From NCBI RefSeq assembly GCF_022427965.1, contig NZ_JAKTTI010000023.1:1-64000 (forward strand): DNA of 64,000 nt, given 5' to 3'. Source of the stretch: Fredinandcohnia quinoae. Its GTDB lineage: Bacteria > Bacillota > Bacilli > Bacillales > Bacillaceae_L. Shown here one piece after another: positions 8,588 through 17,545 of the stretch; position 1 is the first letter of the stretch; the number at the start of each line of letters is the position of its first letter. Both the position numbers and the translations under genes were made by a program. The notes beneath the pieces were generated by a model that had not been told where the DNA came from, ran no database searches, and saw only the letters and a list, made by a program, of their open reading frames with translations.

Positions 8588-9285
8588 ACGGAAGCACCTC
8601 CATTTAAAAGGCTGCTATATTTTTCAATGCGCCCCTTAATATTGTCGTCCACCTTATGTGCCGTATCGAAAATCGCATCAACACTATAAGATAATGGAAG
8701 TGAAGTATATTGTTTCGGTTCAATAGGTGTCATTTCTTCACTATTGAATTCAAGAATATTTTTTATCCCACTCCACTCAAGCTCAATTCGCTCGCCATCA
8801 GAGATAGTAAACTCAAGATGGGCCATTATTCCACTACCGAAATTTATGGTAACAATTGTATGGTTAGGAATAACCGTATGATTTGTACGCTTCACTTTAA
8901 TGTCCTGTGGTTCACCGAGTAATGATGTTATTACGAGTAAATCCTCAATAATGAATTCTTCCCTTTTACCTACCCTTCGATAACGAAGAACCCCCTTTGG
9001 CCTCTCATCCTTCAACACTATTTCTCTCACCATTTGAAAAAATGGATATAACTCTAGATCAAAATAGACATGAACACCATCTTTCGCATTAATATCTTCT
9101 AACAATGCAAAAGGTAGATAGACATCACTTTCTCCAAAAATTGTCTCATCAATCACCTCAGTAAGTGGTAATAAATAGGCTTTTGATTCATCAAATCGTT
9201 GGTCAACTGAATTCACAAGCACTACCTTTTCTCTAGTAGTATAAAATTCTATTTTATCTACATTAGCAATTACAATCTTACTCAT
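8584..9285 (-). CDS. Rossmann-less Gfo/Idh/MocA-like subunit
   Basis: 233 residues, no signal peptide. It resembles only the C-terminal half of a Gfo/Idh/MocA enzyme: the segments KGVLRYRRVGKREEFIIEDLL, VITSLLGEPQDIKVKRT and VTINFGSGIMAHLEFTI follow the order of that fold. There is no nucleotide-binding loop and no EKP motif. It starts at ATG 9285 behind AGGAGG and its stop overlaps the next dehydrogenase start. It may be a partner or decayed copy of its neighbour. The family assignment is by eye. Confidence 0.6.
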   Translation of the reverse strand: MSKIVIANVDKIEFYTTREKVVLVNSVDQRFDESKAYLLPLTEVIDETIFGESDVYLPFALLEDINAKDGVHVYFDLELYPFFQMVREIVLKDERPKGVLRYRRVGKREEFIIEDLLVITSLLGEPQDIKVKRTNHTVIPNHTIVTINFGSGIMAHLEFTISDGERIELEWSGIKNILEFNSEEMTPIEPKQYTSLPLSYSVDAIFDTAHKVDDNIKGRIEKYSSLLNGGASV

Positions 9286-9297
9286 ACTAGATACCTC

Positions 9298-10131
9298 CTA
9301 CTTCAATAATTCCCTCAGACGTCTTACTGCTTCTTCATTTGAAATCTTTGCATCCTCAAATCCTTCATACTCAATAGACAACCAGCCTTGATAATCAATA
9401 TCCTTCAAGCCTTGGACAATATAAGCTAAATTCACTTGCCCGTCCCCAGGGACTGCACCTATAACTTCCACACCTTGAGTAGACCGGAATCCATTAACTT
9501 CTTCGCTTGGATTCTTCTCACGAAAGTCCTTAAAATGAACATGAATAATTTTATCCTTTAATCGATCAAAGGCCTGTTGGGGCTCTTCATGTACTAATAA
9601 AAAATTCCCTGTATCGAAGGTTGATTTCAAATATGGACTATTCACCTTGTCAATAATTTCTTCAACCTGTTCACTTTTTCCTGCTAAAAGTCCATGATTT
9701 TCAATCGCCAAATATACTTGTTCCTTTTCAGCGAATTCAACACATTGCCTTAATCCTTCAACAATCCAATCTTGGCCATCCTCATATGTTAAGGTACCGT
9801 GTAAATCACCGCAAAACACACGGACAATATTCGTACCTAATTGCTTAGCAACTCTGATTCCGTCCTTCACCTTTTCTACTTCAATGTCTCGTTCTTCACT
9901 TGATTCCTTCACAAAATTATTTGAAACATCGTATGCGGAAACCTTAAGTTTATGCTTTTTAACTGCTGCCACGACTTCTTCCAATTCCTTCTCTTTGTCA
10001 TTCCAATAAAAATCAAGTAATTCTACTCCATCTAATGAAATACTCTTCGCATAATCTATAAAATCAAGAACAGTCCAATTTTCCTTTTGAATGGTTGAAT
10101 TCAAACTATACATGCTTACACTAATATTCAT
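9298..10131 (-). CDS. Sugar phosphate isomerase/epimerase family TIM-barrel protein
   Basis: 277 residues of the xylose-isomerase-like TIM-barrel superfamily (AP endonuclease 2 type). Visible metal-site motifs are VELLDFYW, LAIENHGLLAG with the Glu, STFDTGNF, HVHFKDF and LSIEYEGFEDA near the end. The ATG at 10131 follows AAGGGGG; an in-frame start at 10176 lies inside the upstream gene. It acts in the cytoplasm on an aldose/ketose or keto-sugar, probably on the product of the dehydrogenases in the same operon. Confidence 0.88.
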   Translation of the reverse strand: MNISVSMYSLNSTIQKENWTVLDFIDYAKSISLDGVELLDFYWNDKEKELEEVVAAVKKHKLKVSAYDVSNNFVKESSEERDIEVEKVKDGIRVAKQLGTNIVRVFCGDLHGTLTYEDGQDWIVEGLRQCVEFAEKEQVYLAIENHGLLAGKSEQVEEIIDKVNSPYLKSTFDTGNFLLVHEEPQQAFDRLKDKIIHVHFKDFREKNPSEEVNGFRSTQGVEVIGAVPGDGQVNLAYIVQGLKDIDYQGWLSIEYEGFEDAKISNEEAVRRLRELLK

Positions 10132-10141
10132 AATATCCCCC

Positions 10142-11692
10142 TTATTGGTAAAATTCATCAGGCCACTCGAGCTCAAATCCGTCTTTCCTTAGTTCTTCTT
10201 GAAAGCTTGATAATAAGTGTTTATCCTCACGAACTGCTTTTGGGGCCATTTTATTTTTTATGCAAAATGCGATTAACGCTCCACAAGCTTCACCTATATT
10301 CCACTCGGTTGGCTGTAATCGATAGCAACCATTTGTTATATGAGTTGTACCTATGTTTTTACAGCCCGCTAGCAGATTATCTGCATTTTTAGGAAGTAGG
10401 GCACCTAATGGTATATGAAATGGTAATGCCGGAATATCAAGATATGTTCGACCCGTCATACTTGGATGTAGGTCAATACTATACGAACCAATTCCAACAC
10501 TGTCTTTATACCTTTTACCTGTTCTCCCATGATTAAAACTTGGAGATACATCCTGTTCGACAACGGTATATTCAGCTTTAATCCGTCTTGACTCTCTTAT
10601 ATATGCAGCCTTAGCCAAGCCATCCCCAGTTGCAAAAATATCCTTTCGAAGTTTTAACCCAGGGTAACCATTTCCACCATCATTTCTTGGTGCTTCAGTT
10701 TGTAGCCAATATAAAAGTGCTAAACTTAATTGCTTCGCTTGAAATATATTCTTTTCTTTCTCTTCATTTGAAACATCATACATATTTCCTAAAAAGTAAT
10801 CATTCTGCGGCCAATTCATTAATGTAATATCTCCAGCCTGAAAAGGTACTACATATTGGTCTTTATTAAAGATTCTTCGATATTCCCACAATGGAAAACC
10901 AGTTTCTTCGCGGAATAGAGTGTACTCCCTTTTTTCCTTCGTAATTGGATGAGGAGCAAAAAAGCTCAAGTATTTATCCGGCCAAATATCAGGATGAAAT
11001 TCCCTCCAAAAAGCATACATTTCTGGTTCTGGAATCGTATGGTCTTCACCACCACGATATTCCATCCCTAATACATACGTAAAAGCTTGGATATCGTGAG
11101 GATCTGCCTTTTCCAGTGCATGTGGTTCCCCTGTATCTGCTTTACCTTCAGCACCTGTTACATAGTCAATCCCTGCAAGAGGTAAAGTATCACCAGTTTC
11201 AGTCGCATCAATAAAATAAGGGGCTTCTACCATTTCCTCTACACCTGTTCTAGTATTTCTAAAATTCATTTTTTCTATTGAACTGCCAACCCTTTCAATC
11301 GATGTAACTTTCGTATAATAGGAAATTGTTAGTTGGTTCGTTAATAAATAGGGCAGAAGCATTTCATTCAATACATGTAAGGAAACCCTTGGATCATGAC
11401 AAATAAGACTAACGATGCCATTTCCAGGGTTAAAGATTTTCCCACTTTGTTGTACATTTAAATTTCGCAAATAGGTTTCTCTTACCTTTTCCCGATAGGT
11501 TCGATATCTTCTCGTACAACCGAATTCTTCAATCCATGGATGCTCATCAGGTGGTACACCCTGTGAGGTAACCTGACCACCAATCCAATCGGTCTCTTCG
11601 GTTAGCAAGACCTTAAGACCATTCGCACAAGCTGACATCGCTGCTGCACAGCCTCCAAGGCCACCCCCCACAATGACAACATCATATGGCAT
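10142..11692 (-). CDS. FAD-dependent oxidoreductase
   Basis: 516 residues. A dinucleotide-binding motif VVIVGGGLGGCAAA near residues 5-18 and an FAD-binding continuation TDWIGGQVTSQG are followed by a large substrate domain, with a second FAD signature, LLAGCKNIGTTHITNGCYR, near the C-terminus. This matches the FAD_oxidored family found in carbohydrate clusters of Bacilli and Paenibacilli. AGGTGGG favours ATG 11692 over GTG 11701. It is soluble, with no twin-arginine signal. The substrate is unknown, possibly the hydroxyl oxidation that starts the pathway. Confidence 0.85.
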   Translation of the reverse strand: MPYDVVIVGGGLGGCAAAMSACANGLKVLLTEETDWIGGQVTSQGVPPDEHPWIEEFGCTRRYRTYREKVRETYLRNLNVQQSGKIFNPGNGIVSLICHDPRVSLHVLNEMLLPYLLTNQLTISYYTKVTSIERVGSSIEKMNFRNTRTGVEEMVEAPYFIDATETGDTLPLAGIDYVTGAEGKADTGEPHALEKADPHDIQAFTYVLGMEYRGGEDHTIPEPEMYAFWREFHPDIWPDKYLSFFAPHPITKEKREYTLFREETGFPLWEYRRIFNKDQYVVPFQAGDITLMNWPQNDYFLGNMYDVSNEEKEKNIFQAKQLSLALLYWLQTEAPRNDGGNGYPGLKLRKDIFATGDGLAKAAYIRESRRIKAEYTVVEQDVSPSFNHGRTGKRYKDSVGIGSYSIDLHPSMTGRTYLDIPALPFHIPLGALLPKNADNLLAGCKNIGTTHITNGCYRLQPTEWNIGEACGALIAFCIKNKMAPKAVREDKHLLSSFQEELRKDGFELEWPDEFYQ

Positions 11693-11701
11693 CAAACCCA
11701 C

Positions 11702-12754
11702 CTACAAATACACTTCTTTTCCGGTTTTGGCAGATTCATAGACTGCATTTAGCATCTTCATCACTTGGACACCATCAGCTACTGGAGCAATATTTTCTCT
11801 TCCGTGTAAGCAGCATCCGACAAAATGATTGATTTCATTTACAAATGCCTTGTTAAAATCAAATCCTAGGCTATCGACTTGTGGAGTGATATTCAGAATC
11901 GTATTATGCTTTTCTGTTACTAAAGCTAATTCAGGTTCGATTTCTGCTCCACCTTTTTCTCCAAATAACTTGACGTATATTTCATCCTTTTTTGCTTGAA
12001 GGGTAAAGCTGACGTCCACTAATATTGAGGCTCCATTTTCAAATCGGATTAACGCATTCGTTAGATCTTCAACATCGTTTAAGGTTGGATCATAATCAGC
12101 GGCTTTATAGAAAGACAGATGTTCAATATGACTCCGGTTACCCAATCTTGAATATGTATTTCCACTTACTGATACTGGACGTGGTTTCCCCATGAAGTAC
12201 CAGCAAATATCAATCATATGTACACCAAGATCAATAAGTGGCCCCCCACCCGATTTCGTGCGGTCACTAAACCAGCCACCAGGGTTTCCTAGTCTTCGAA
12301 TGCAGGACGTTTTCGCATAATAGATTTCACCTAATTCGTCGTTATCAATGAATGTTTTTAGAAGCTTGGCATTGTCTCCATGGCGGCGCACAAATCCTAC
12401 TTGGAGTACCTTACCTGTTCTTTCAACCGCTTCTTGAATGGCTTCAGCCTCCGCAACGGTCATGCTTAGTGGTTTTTCAACAAGAACATGCTTACCCGCA
12501 TCTAAAGCAGCTATCGCAATTTCAGCATGTGAGTTATTCCATGTACAAATACTGACTGCGTCGATTGCTTCATTCTCCAACAACTCATGGTAACTTCTGT
12601 ATAACTGACTTACCCCATATAGCTCTCCCTTTTCCGCCAAACGCTTTTCATTGAGATCACAAAGGGCTACTAATTCTACCTGCTCATTTGCGAGATATGG
12701 TTTAATATGAAACTCCGAAATCGAACCGACACCTATTACACCAACTTTTAACAT
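11702..12754 (-). CDS. Gfo/Idh/MocA family oxidoreductase (second copy)
   Basis: 350 residues with a classical N-terminal motif GVIGVGSISEFH, the VEKPLSMT motif and the catalytic-region segment GGGPLIDLGVHMIDICWYF. It is more canonical than the copy at 7613-8587 and the two are clearly divergent, so they probably catalyse different steps, such as oxidation and later re-reduction of one sugar carbon. It sits inside the enzyme operon, nine bases before the FAD oxidoreductase start. Confidence 0.92.
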   Translation of the reverse strand: MLKVGVIGVGSISEFHIKPYLANEQVELVALCDLNEKRLAEKGELYGVSQLYRSYHELLENEAIDAVSICTWNNSHAEIAIAALDAGKHVLVEKPLSMTVAEAEAIQEAVERTGKVLQVGFVRRHGDNAKLLKTFIDNDELGEIYYAKTSCIRRLGNPGGWFSDRTKSGGGPLIDLGVHMIDICWYFMGKPRPVSVSGNTYSRLGNRSHIEHLSFYKAADYDPTLNDVEDLTNALIRFENGASILVDVSFTLQAKKDEIYVKLFGEKGGAEIEPELALVTEKHNTILNITPQVDSLGFDFNKAFVNEINHFVGCCLHGRENIAPVADGVQVMKMLNAVYESAKTGKEVYL

Positions 12755-12783
12755 TCATTTCCCCTCCATTTGGAACTCATTTT

Positions 12784-13782
12784 TCATTGAAATTTTATCA
12801 ATTTAGTTAATGTTGTTGTTTCCTTATTTACTAGTATCTCAAACTCACCCGCTACTTCTTCGAAAGGAACTTCGTCTGTAATAAATGGCGTAACATCAAT
12901 CCGTCTTTCACTTACGAGTCTGATATACTCTGCAATATTTCTGCCCTCAGTCCAGCGGACAAAGCCATATGGGTAGTCAATCGCTTGTTGCTCATAGATT
13001 CCATCATAACGACCTGGTCCACCCGCTCTGGAGATTAAGAGCTGTGCTTCTTTGCCAAACATCAATTCTCGAGGAAAATCTGGTTCAATATCACCGACAA
13101 TAACAACTTTTCCTTTATTACGGATCCACTTCAAGCTTTCATGTGTGATTGGTGAGCGTTTTCCTCCTACACATAACAAGATTGCATCTGCACCATTATT
13201 TTGGGTATATTCCTGAATTGCCTTTTCCATTCCTACAATCGATGAATATGATTTGATATTTTCCTCTGAAAGCATCTTTGAACGGTTATCATGAATATCA
13301 AAGGCGATTACATTATATGCTGCGGCATTTGCTATTTTGGCAATCATTTGACCTAACAAACCCAGTCCAACAACTACAGCTGTTTCCCCAAATTCTAGCT
13401 TTGCAATTCTAAGTGCATGTATCGCAATTGCTCCGATCCCAGCTAGAGCAGCCTCCTTTGAATCCACATTTGCCGGAACCTTTGCATATAATGTTTTTGG
13501 AACCAATAAGTACTCCGCATGTTGAACATACGGAGCACCATAGCATGCTACCAAATCACCTTTTTTTACATCTGTCACATTACTTCCACATTCCACAACT
13601 TCACCCATGGCACTATAGCCTAGCGTAATTTGTTTACCTTCACTATTTCCAATAATTGATAACTCGGTACCTGGTGAAATAACAGAATACATCGTTTTCA
13701 CAAGAACATATGAAGGTTTAATCGTTGGTACTTCATCCTCAGAAATTTCAACCTGTTTATTGTTTGCAATGATTTTACGCAA
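12784..13782 (-). CDS. Zinc-independent MDR alcohol dehydrogenase-like protein
   Basis: 332 residues of the medium-chain dehydrogenase/reductase superfamily. The Rossmann domain shows VVVGLGLLGQM. The usual catalytic zinc cysteine is replaced: the region reads YSVISPGTELS, and the four-cysteine structural zinc lobe is missing. This is the bchC-like or bi-domain oxidoreductase type. It should still bind NAD(P). It lies between the DHDPS-like gene and the second Gfo/Idh/MocA gene in the same operon. Confidence 0.85.
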   Translation of the reverse strand: MRKIIANNKQVEISEDEVPTIKPSYVLVKTMYSVISPGTELSIIGNSEGKQITLGYSAMGEVVECGSNVTDVKKGDLVACYGAPYVQHAEYLLVPKTLYAKVPANVDSKEAALAGIGAIAIHALRIAKLEFGETAVVVGLGLLGQMIAKIANAAAYNVIAFDIHDNRSKMLSEENIKSYSSIVGMEKAIQEYTQNNGADAILLCVGGKRSPITHESLKWIRNKGKVVIVGDIEPDFPRELMFGKEAQLLISRAGGPGRYDGIYEQQAIDYPYGFVRWTEGRNIAEYIRLVSERRIDVTPFITDEVPFEEVAGEFEILVNKETTTLTKLIKFQ

Positions 13783-13803
13783 TATGAAGGAACTCCTCTC
13801 TAC

Positions 13804-14862
13804 TTACCTATTTTCAAACCACTTTGACAGGTTTTCTTTCACAAATTCATCATCATGTAGATGTGGATAATCGCTATAAATTCGATTGATTTCTTCTGAT
13901 TGACCTGGACTTAATTTTTCTCTCTCGAGTAGGCACCAGTTTCCTTTTAACAGCCCTTGTCTAGTCAAAACTTCATTGATCCCAGCAATACAACCTTTGA
14001 ATTGATTGCTCACATCAAAGAGGACGGCATTTGCATCTGTCATTTCCTGCCCCATTGTTAGCCACTCACTCGGGATGGCATCCTCCTTTCGAACCTCTTT
14101 TAATTCATTAAAAAGCTCCACAACTCGTTTCGTCCAAACAGACCAATGACCAAGTAAGCCACCAACAATTTTCTTTTCTACATTTTTATTACCGACCCTG
14201 ACTTTAAATGTTGTCAATAAGTCATTGACGATGTTGTCATCATTACCTGTATATAAAGCAATTTCCTCATTTCGACTTGAATGACAAACTGCCCTCACGA
14301 CATCAAGGGATTGATAACGATTAAATGGTGCAAGCTTAATTGCATGTACGTTTGGAATGTTAGCAAAACGCCTCCAAAAATCATATGAAAAGACTCTCCC
14401 TCCAACTGAAGGCTGTAAATAAAATCCAAAGACCGGAATAATTTCTGCTATTTTTCCAGCACGATCAAGTAATTCATTCTCACTTAGGTCTTGCAATCCC
14501 CCCATACTCAATAAACCTAAATCATAGCCAATTTCTTTACTGTATGTTGCTTCTTTAATTGCCTGTTCTGTCGGCCCACAAATACCAGCTATTTTTATAA
14601 AAGTATCTGGAACCTGTGCATTTTTCATTTCATCAATTGCTAATTGTAAAACCTTCTCATATAAATTAAACTGCAGATCACGAATTTCAAACTGTGTTGT
14701 ATGCACTCCTACTGCAACACCGCCCACGCCTGCGTCAATATAATAACGGGTAAGTGCCCGTTGCCCCGCTTCATCTAGCTGTCTATTTTGTGTCAGTGCC
14801 AATGGATGTGCCGGGATAACAGTTCCTTCATGTAAATGTTCTTTTACTTTGGGGTTCAACAT
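13804..14862 (-). CDS. Dihydrodipicolinate synthase family protein (class I aldolase-like)
   Basis: 352 residues, longer than the usual 290-300 by a C-terminal extension. TIM-barrel aldolase/dehydratase of the DapA/NanA/KdgD superfamily. The predicted Schiff-base lysine is in HAIKLAPFNRY and the partner tyrosine in FGFYLQPSVGG. It is most likely a keto-acid aldolase or dehydratase of the sugar pathway, not lysine biosynthesis, because it is embedded in the sugar operon. Its ATG abuts the stop of the upstream epimerase-like gene. Confidence 0.85.
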   Translation of the reverse strand: MLNPKVKEHLHEGTVIPAHPLALTQNRQLDEAGQRALTRYYIDAGVGGVAVGVHTTQFEIRDLQFNLYEKVLQLAIDEMKNAQVPDTFIKIAGICGPTEQAIKEATYSKEIGYDLGLLSMGGLQDLSENELLDRAGKIAEIIPVFGFYLQPSVGGRVFSYDFWRRFANIPNVHAIKLAPFNRYQSLDVVRAVCHSSRNEEIALYTGNDDNIVNDLLTTFKVRVGNKNVEKKIVGGLLGHWSVWTKRVVELFNELKEVRKEDAIPSEWLTMGQEMTDANAVLFDVSNQFKGCIAGINEVLTRQGLLKGNWCLLEREKLSPGQSEEINRIYSDYPHLHDDEFVKENLSKWFENR

Positions 14863-15879
14863 TTAAAACGCTCCTTCTCGCTCTTGGAAATGAGTCGGCT
14901 TATTATGTGTAGCGCCGTCATTCGCCACCCATTCGGCAATCATATCAATCATTTCACGAAGTGATACTTTCGGATAACCAAATAATCGATGTGCCTTTGA
15001 GGCATTATTAAGCAATGCTTTTGGATCTTCTTCATTTATGAAAATTGCCTTTTTACCAAAATGCTTTCCAAACTCTTCTGCAAGCCATCGAACTGAAATG
15101 GTTTCTGGACCTGTAACATTCAAAATAGTCGCCGGTGCCTTGCAATGAAGTAATGAGCGTATGGCATATTCGTTCGCATCCCCTTGCCAAATGACATTTA
15201 CATTCCCCATCGTAAGATCAATTTCATTTCCTTCATACACTTGCTTTGCCACTTCGAGTAAAACTCCATAGCGCAAATCAATTGCATAGTTCAATCGGAA
15301 GATGACCATTGGAGTCTTATTTTTATGAGAAAAATACGTAAGGATACGTTCACGTCCAAGACAAGACTGACCATACTCTCCAACAGGATTCACAGGAGTA
15401 TCTTCTGAACAATTACTACTTACAACTGTCGTTAATGGATACACATTACCGGAAGAAAAAGCAACAATCCGTGAATCTTTAAACTTTTCAGCAAGACGGC
15501 CTGGAAGATAGGCATTCATTGCCCACGTAAAATGCTCGTTCCCAACCGTTCCAAATTTATTTCCTGCCATATAGATGATGTTCTTCACATCTGGTAATGC
15601 CTCAAGCTCAGTTTCATTTAATAGATCAGCTGTGATTGTTTCAATTCCAGCTTGTTCTAATTCCACTCTTAGCATTCCATTTGAAAAACGCGATACCCCA
15701 ATGACCCTCTTCTCCAAGCCTGCCTTGTCAATCGCCCTTTTTGCTAATTTTGCTAATGTTGGCCCCATCTTTCCACCCACACCTAAAATCAAAATATCAC
15801 CATCAATTTTGGCAAGGTCCTCAATTAAAACAGTTGATGGCTCCGTCAAAAAGTTTTCTAATTCTTCAATTGTTCTCAT
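14863..15879 (-). CDS. NAD-dependent epimerase/dehydratase-like SDR lacking the catalytic lysine
   Basis: 338 residues, extended SDR fold. The glycine motif is ILGVGGKMG. The active-site region reads SSGNVY followed by EYGQSCLGRE, so the YxxxK motif has Cys instead of Lys. Either the enzyme uses different chemistry or it is a binding or non-catalytic protein. AGGAG selects ATG 15879 over GTG 15888. It is the first gene of the eight-gene enzyme operon, 238 bases from the divergent regulator. Substrate unknown; a sugar or sugar lactone is likely. Confidence 0.85.
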   Translation of the reverse strand: MRTIEELENFLTEPSTVLIEDLAKIDGDILILGVGGKMGPTLAKLAKRAIDKAGLEKRVIGVSRFSNGMLRVELEQAGIETITADLLNETELEALPDVKNIIYMAGNKFGTVGNEHFTWAMNAYLPGRLAEKFKDSRIVAFSSGNVYPLTTVVSSNCSEDTPVNPVGEYGQSCLGRERILTYFSHKNKTPMVIFRLNYAIDLRYGVLLEVAKQVYEGNEIDLTMGNVNVIWQGDANEYAIRSLLHCKAPATILNVTGPETISVRWLAEEFGKHFGKKAIFINEEDPKALLNNASKAHRLFGYPKVSLREMIDMIAEWVANDGATHNKPTHFQEREGAF

Positions 15880-15964
15880 CCACAACACTCCTAATCGTTA
15901 TGCCTAATACTTTATTGAAATTTCAGAAATATCATTTCATCCTCATTTTATGGACACATACATT

Positions 15965-15993
15965 AAAAGACAAGTCTATAAAGTGTCTTTATA
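15965..15993. promoter_or_regulatory. Operator of the sugar enzyme operon
   Basis: AAAGACA (15966-15972) and TGTCTTT (15984-15990) flank an 11-base core AGTCTATAAAG. The same composite sequence recurs at 16073 and 20856. On the minus strand a TATAAA at 15993-15988 makes a possible -10, so the site would cover the start of the enzyme operon transcript. The bound protein is inferred to be the adjacent regulator. Confidence 0.65.
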
Positions 15994-16035
15994 TCAAAAG
16001 ATCAGTACTATTGAACCTTGTCCTTAAAGGATTCT

Positions 16036-16064
16036 TTGACATTTCACTAGTTTGTCAGTATGAT
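16036..16064 (+). promoter_or_regulatory. Sigma-A promoter of the regulator gene
   Basis: TTGACA at 16036-16041 and TATGAT at 16059-16064 are 17 bases apart, 53 bases before the TTG start. The predicted transcript begins near 16071, at the edge of the second operator. Confidence 0.75.
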
Positions 16065-16071
16065 ATTTTCA

Positions 16072-16099
16072 AAAAGACAAGTCTATTAATATGTCTTTA
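16072..16099. promoter_or_regulatory. Second copy of the operator, before the regulator gene
   Basis: AAAGACA (16073-16079) and TGTCTTT (16092-16098) flank AGTCTATTAATA, a 12-base version of the core. It lies just downstream of the predicted transcription start and ends five bases before the Shine-Dalgarno AGGAG, a position suited to autorepression. Confidence 0.65.
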
Positions 16100-16116
16100 A
16101 GATAGGAGTTGATCAC

Positions 16117-17472
16117 TTGCTAAAACAACATTCAATTGATGAGGTTACTTCTGAAATCAAGATTGGTGTTATCGGTCCCCATGCCCTTATGGAACAAACA
16201 AAGAAATCTTTGAAATCGTTCCCAAATTTCAAACCTATATTATGTTCAGTAAAATACGATAGTAATATTACTGACACTGCAAAAGAAATCATGAATGGAG
16301 TAGATGTTATTCTTTTCACAGAATATCATTTATACGCTTCAGCTAAACGAGAAATCGATTTTACTATTCCTGTTCATCACGTTCCTTTAATGGGTACAGG
16401 ACTTTATCGCTCATTATTCCTCATCAAGAATAGCTATGGCTTAAAACATCTCTCCATTGACACAATCGAGGAGAAATATGTAGAACAAATCCTCTTCGAA
16501 CTTGAAGAATCTAACTACGAATACACAGTCTTTAAAAATCAATCACAACCAAATATGATAGAAAATATCATCAATTTTCATATTGAAAACTATAAAAATA
16601 ATGGTTCGATCGCAATTACTGGTATTGAGGAAGTCTCAAACAAACTAACTGAACTCGGTGTTGCTAATCAATGGGTTATCCCTACACATCAGGACATGAT
16701 TGTGTCACTTGAACGCGCATTATTAGCAACAAAAACAAGAAGAAATAAGGAATCCCAAATTGTTTTCGGACTCATTAATATCGATAATTTTAAAAGAGTT
16801 ATTGAAAAATATACATCAGAGCATGATGTTCAATTATTAAAATTGAAGGTCCAGCAAATGCTGCTTGATTACATCAAACAGCTTGACGGTCATCTACTTA
16901 ACTTAGGTGGTGAAGAATATTCATTCATCACAACACGTGGTATTTTTGAACGTGAAACAAGGGGTTATAAGTTCATCCCTTTACTCCAAGAAACGAAAAG
17001 TAAAATTGGATTAACCTTAAGCATAGGTGTTGGGTTTGGACGAACTGCTGCCGAAGCAGGCAGTCACGCCCGACTTGCATTACGTCAATCAATTGAATTA
17101 GGCGGTAACGTTTGTTACATCGTTCGTGAAGACAGGAGTGTAATCGGACCTGTAGATATCACTACCCATCTCCAGTACGAAAGATATGATCTGTCCATTA
17201 CAGATGCGAAGCTTTTAGATAAAGCAGAAAAGGCCGGAATGACTGCCGCCTACATGACAAAGCTTATGGCTCGAGTTGCTAGGTACGGAAAAATTGATTA
17301 CACCGCACAGGAATTGGCTTCAACTCTCAATATTACCATCAGGAGTGCCCACCGCATCTTTTTAAAATGGATGGATGCCGAGCTTGTTGATATTGTTGGT
17401 GAAGAAAAGGTTACGTATAAAGGGAGACCACGTCGAATCTATCGGCTGAGCTTTATCGTTGAAAATGAATAA
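16117..17472 (+). CDS. Putative sugar-locus regulator: PrpR_N-like sensor, degenerate GGDEF-like domain, winged helix
   Basis: 451 residues, soluble. Residues 1-210 form a two-lobed sensor-like region (IKIGVIGP at the start, NGVDVILFTEYHLY in the middle), reminiscent of PrpR_N. Residues 215-350 follow a GGDEF or GTP-cyclohydrolase-III-like fold: INIDNFK near 220, GGEEY at 265-269 in place of GGDEF, then SIGVGFG and a helix ending GGN. Residues 375-451 hold a winged helix (AQELASTLNITIRSAHRIFLKW). TTG 16117 follows AGGAG by eight bases. It diverges from the enzyme operon and faces the ABC importer. I do not know a characterised homologue. Confidence 0.72.
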   Translation: MLKQHSIDEVTSEIKIGVIGPHALMEQTKKSLKSFPNFKPILCSVKYDSNITDTAKEIMNGVDVILFTEYHLYASAKREIDFTIPVHHVPLMGTGLYRSLFLIKNSYGLKHLSIDTIEEKYVEQILFELEESNYEYTVFKNQSQPNMIENIINFHIENYKNNGSIAITGIEEVSNKLTELGVANQWVIPTHQDMIVSLERALLATKTRRNKESQIVFGLINIDNFKRVIEKYTSEHDVQLLKLKVQQMLLDYIKQLDGHLLNLGGEEYSFITTRGIFERETRGYKFIPLLQETKSKIGLTLSIGVGFGRTAAEAGSHARLALRQSIELGGNVCYIVREDRSVIGPVDITTHLQYERYDLSITDAKLLDKAEKAGMTAAYMTKLMARVARYGKIDYTAQELASTLNITIRSAHRIFLKWMDAELVDIVGEEKVTYKGRPRRIYRLSFIVENE

Positions 17473-17545
17473 AATTGACACAAGTCGGTGAAGAACCATT
17501 TCATCGACTTTATATCGCTCTATTCATTTCCGTACATATCATTCA

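Noticed and set aside
13804-14862. True dihydrodipicolinate synthase (dapA) of lysine synthesis
   Set aside because: It is embedded in a sugar operon and has a long C-terminal extension; no other lysine genes are present.
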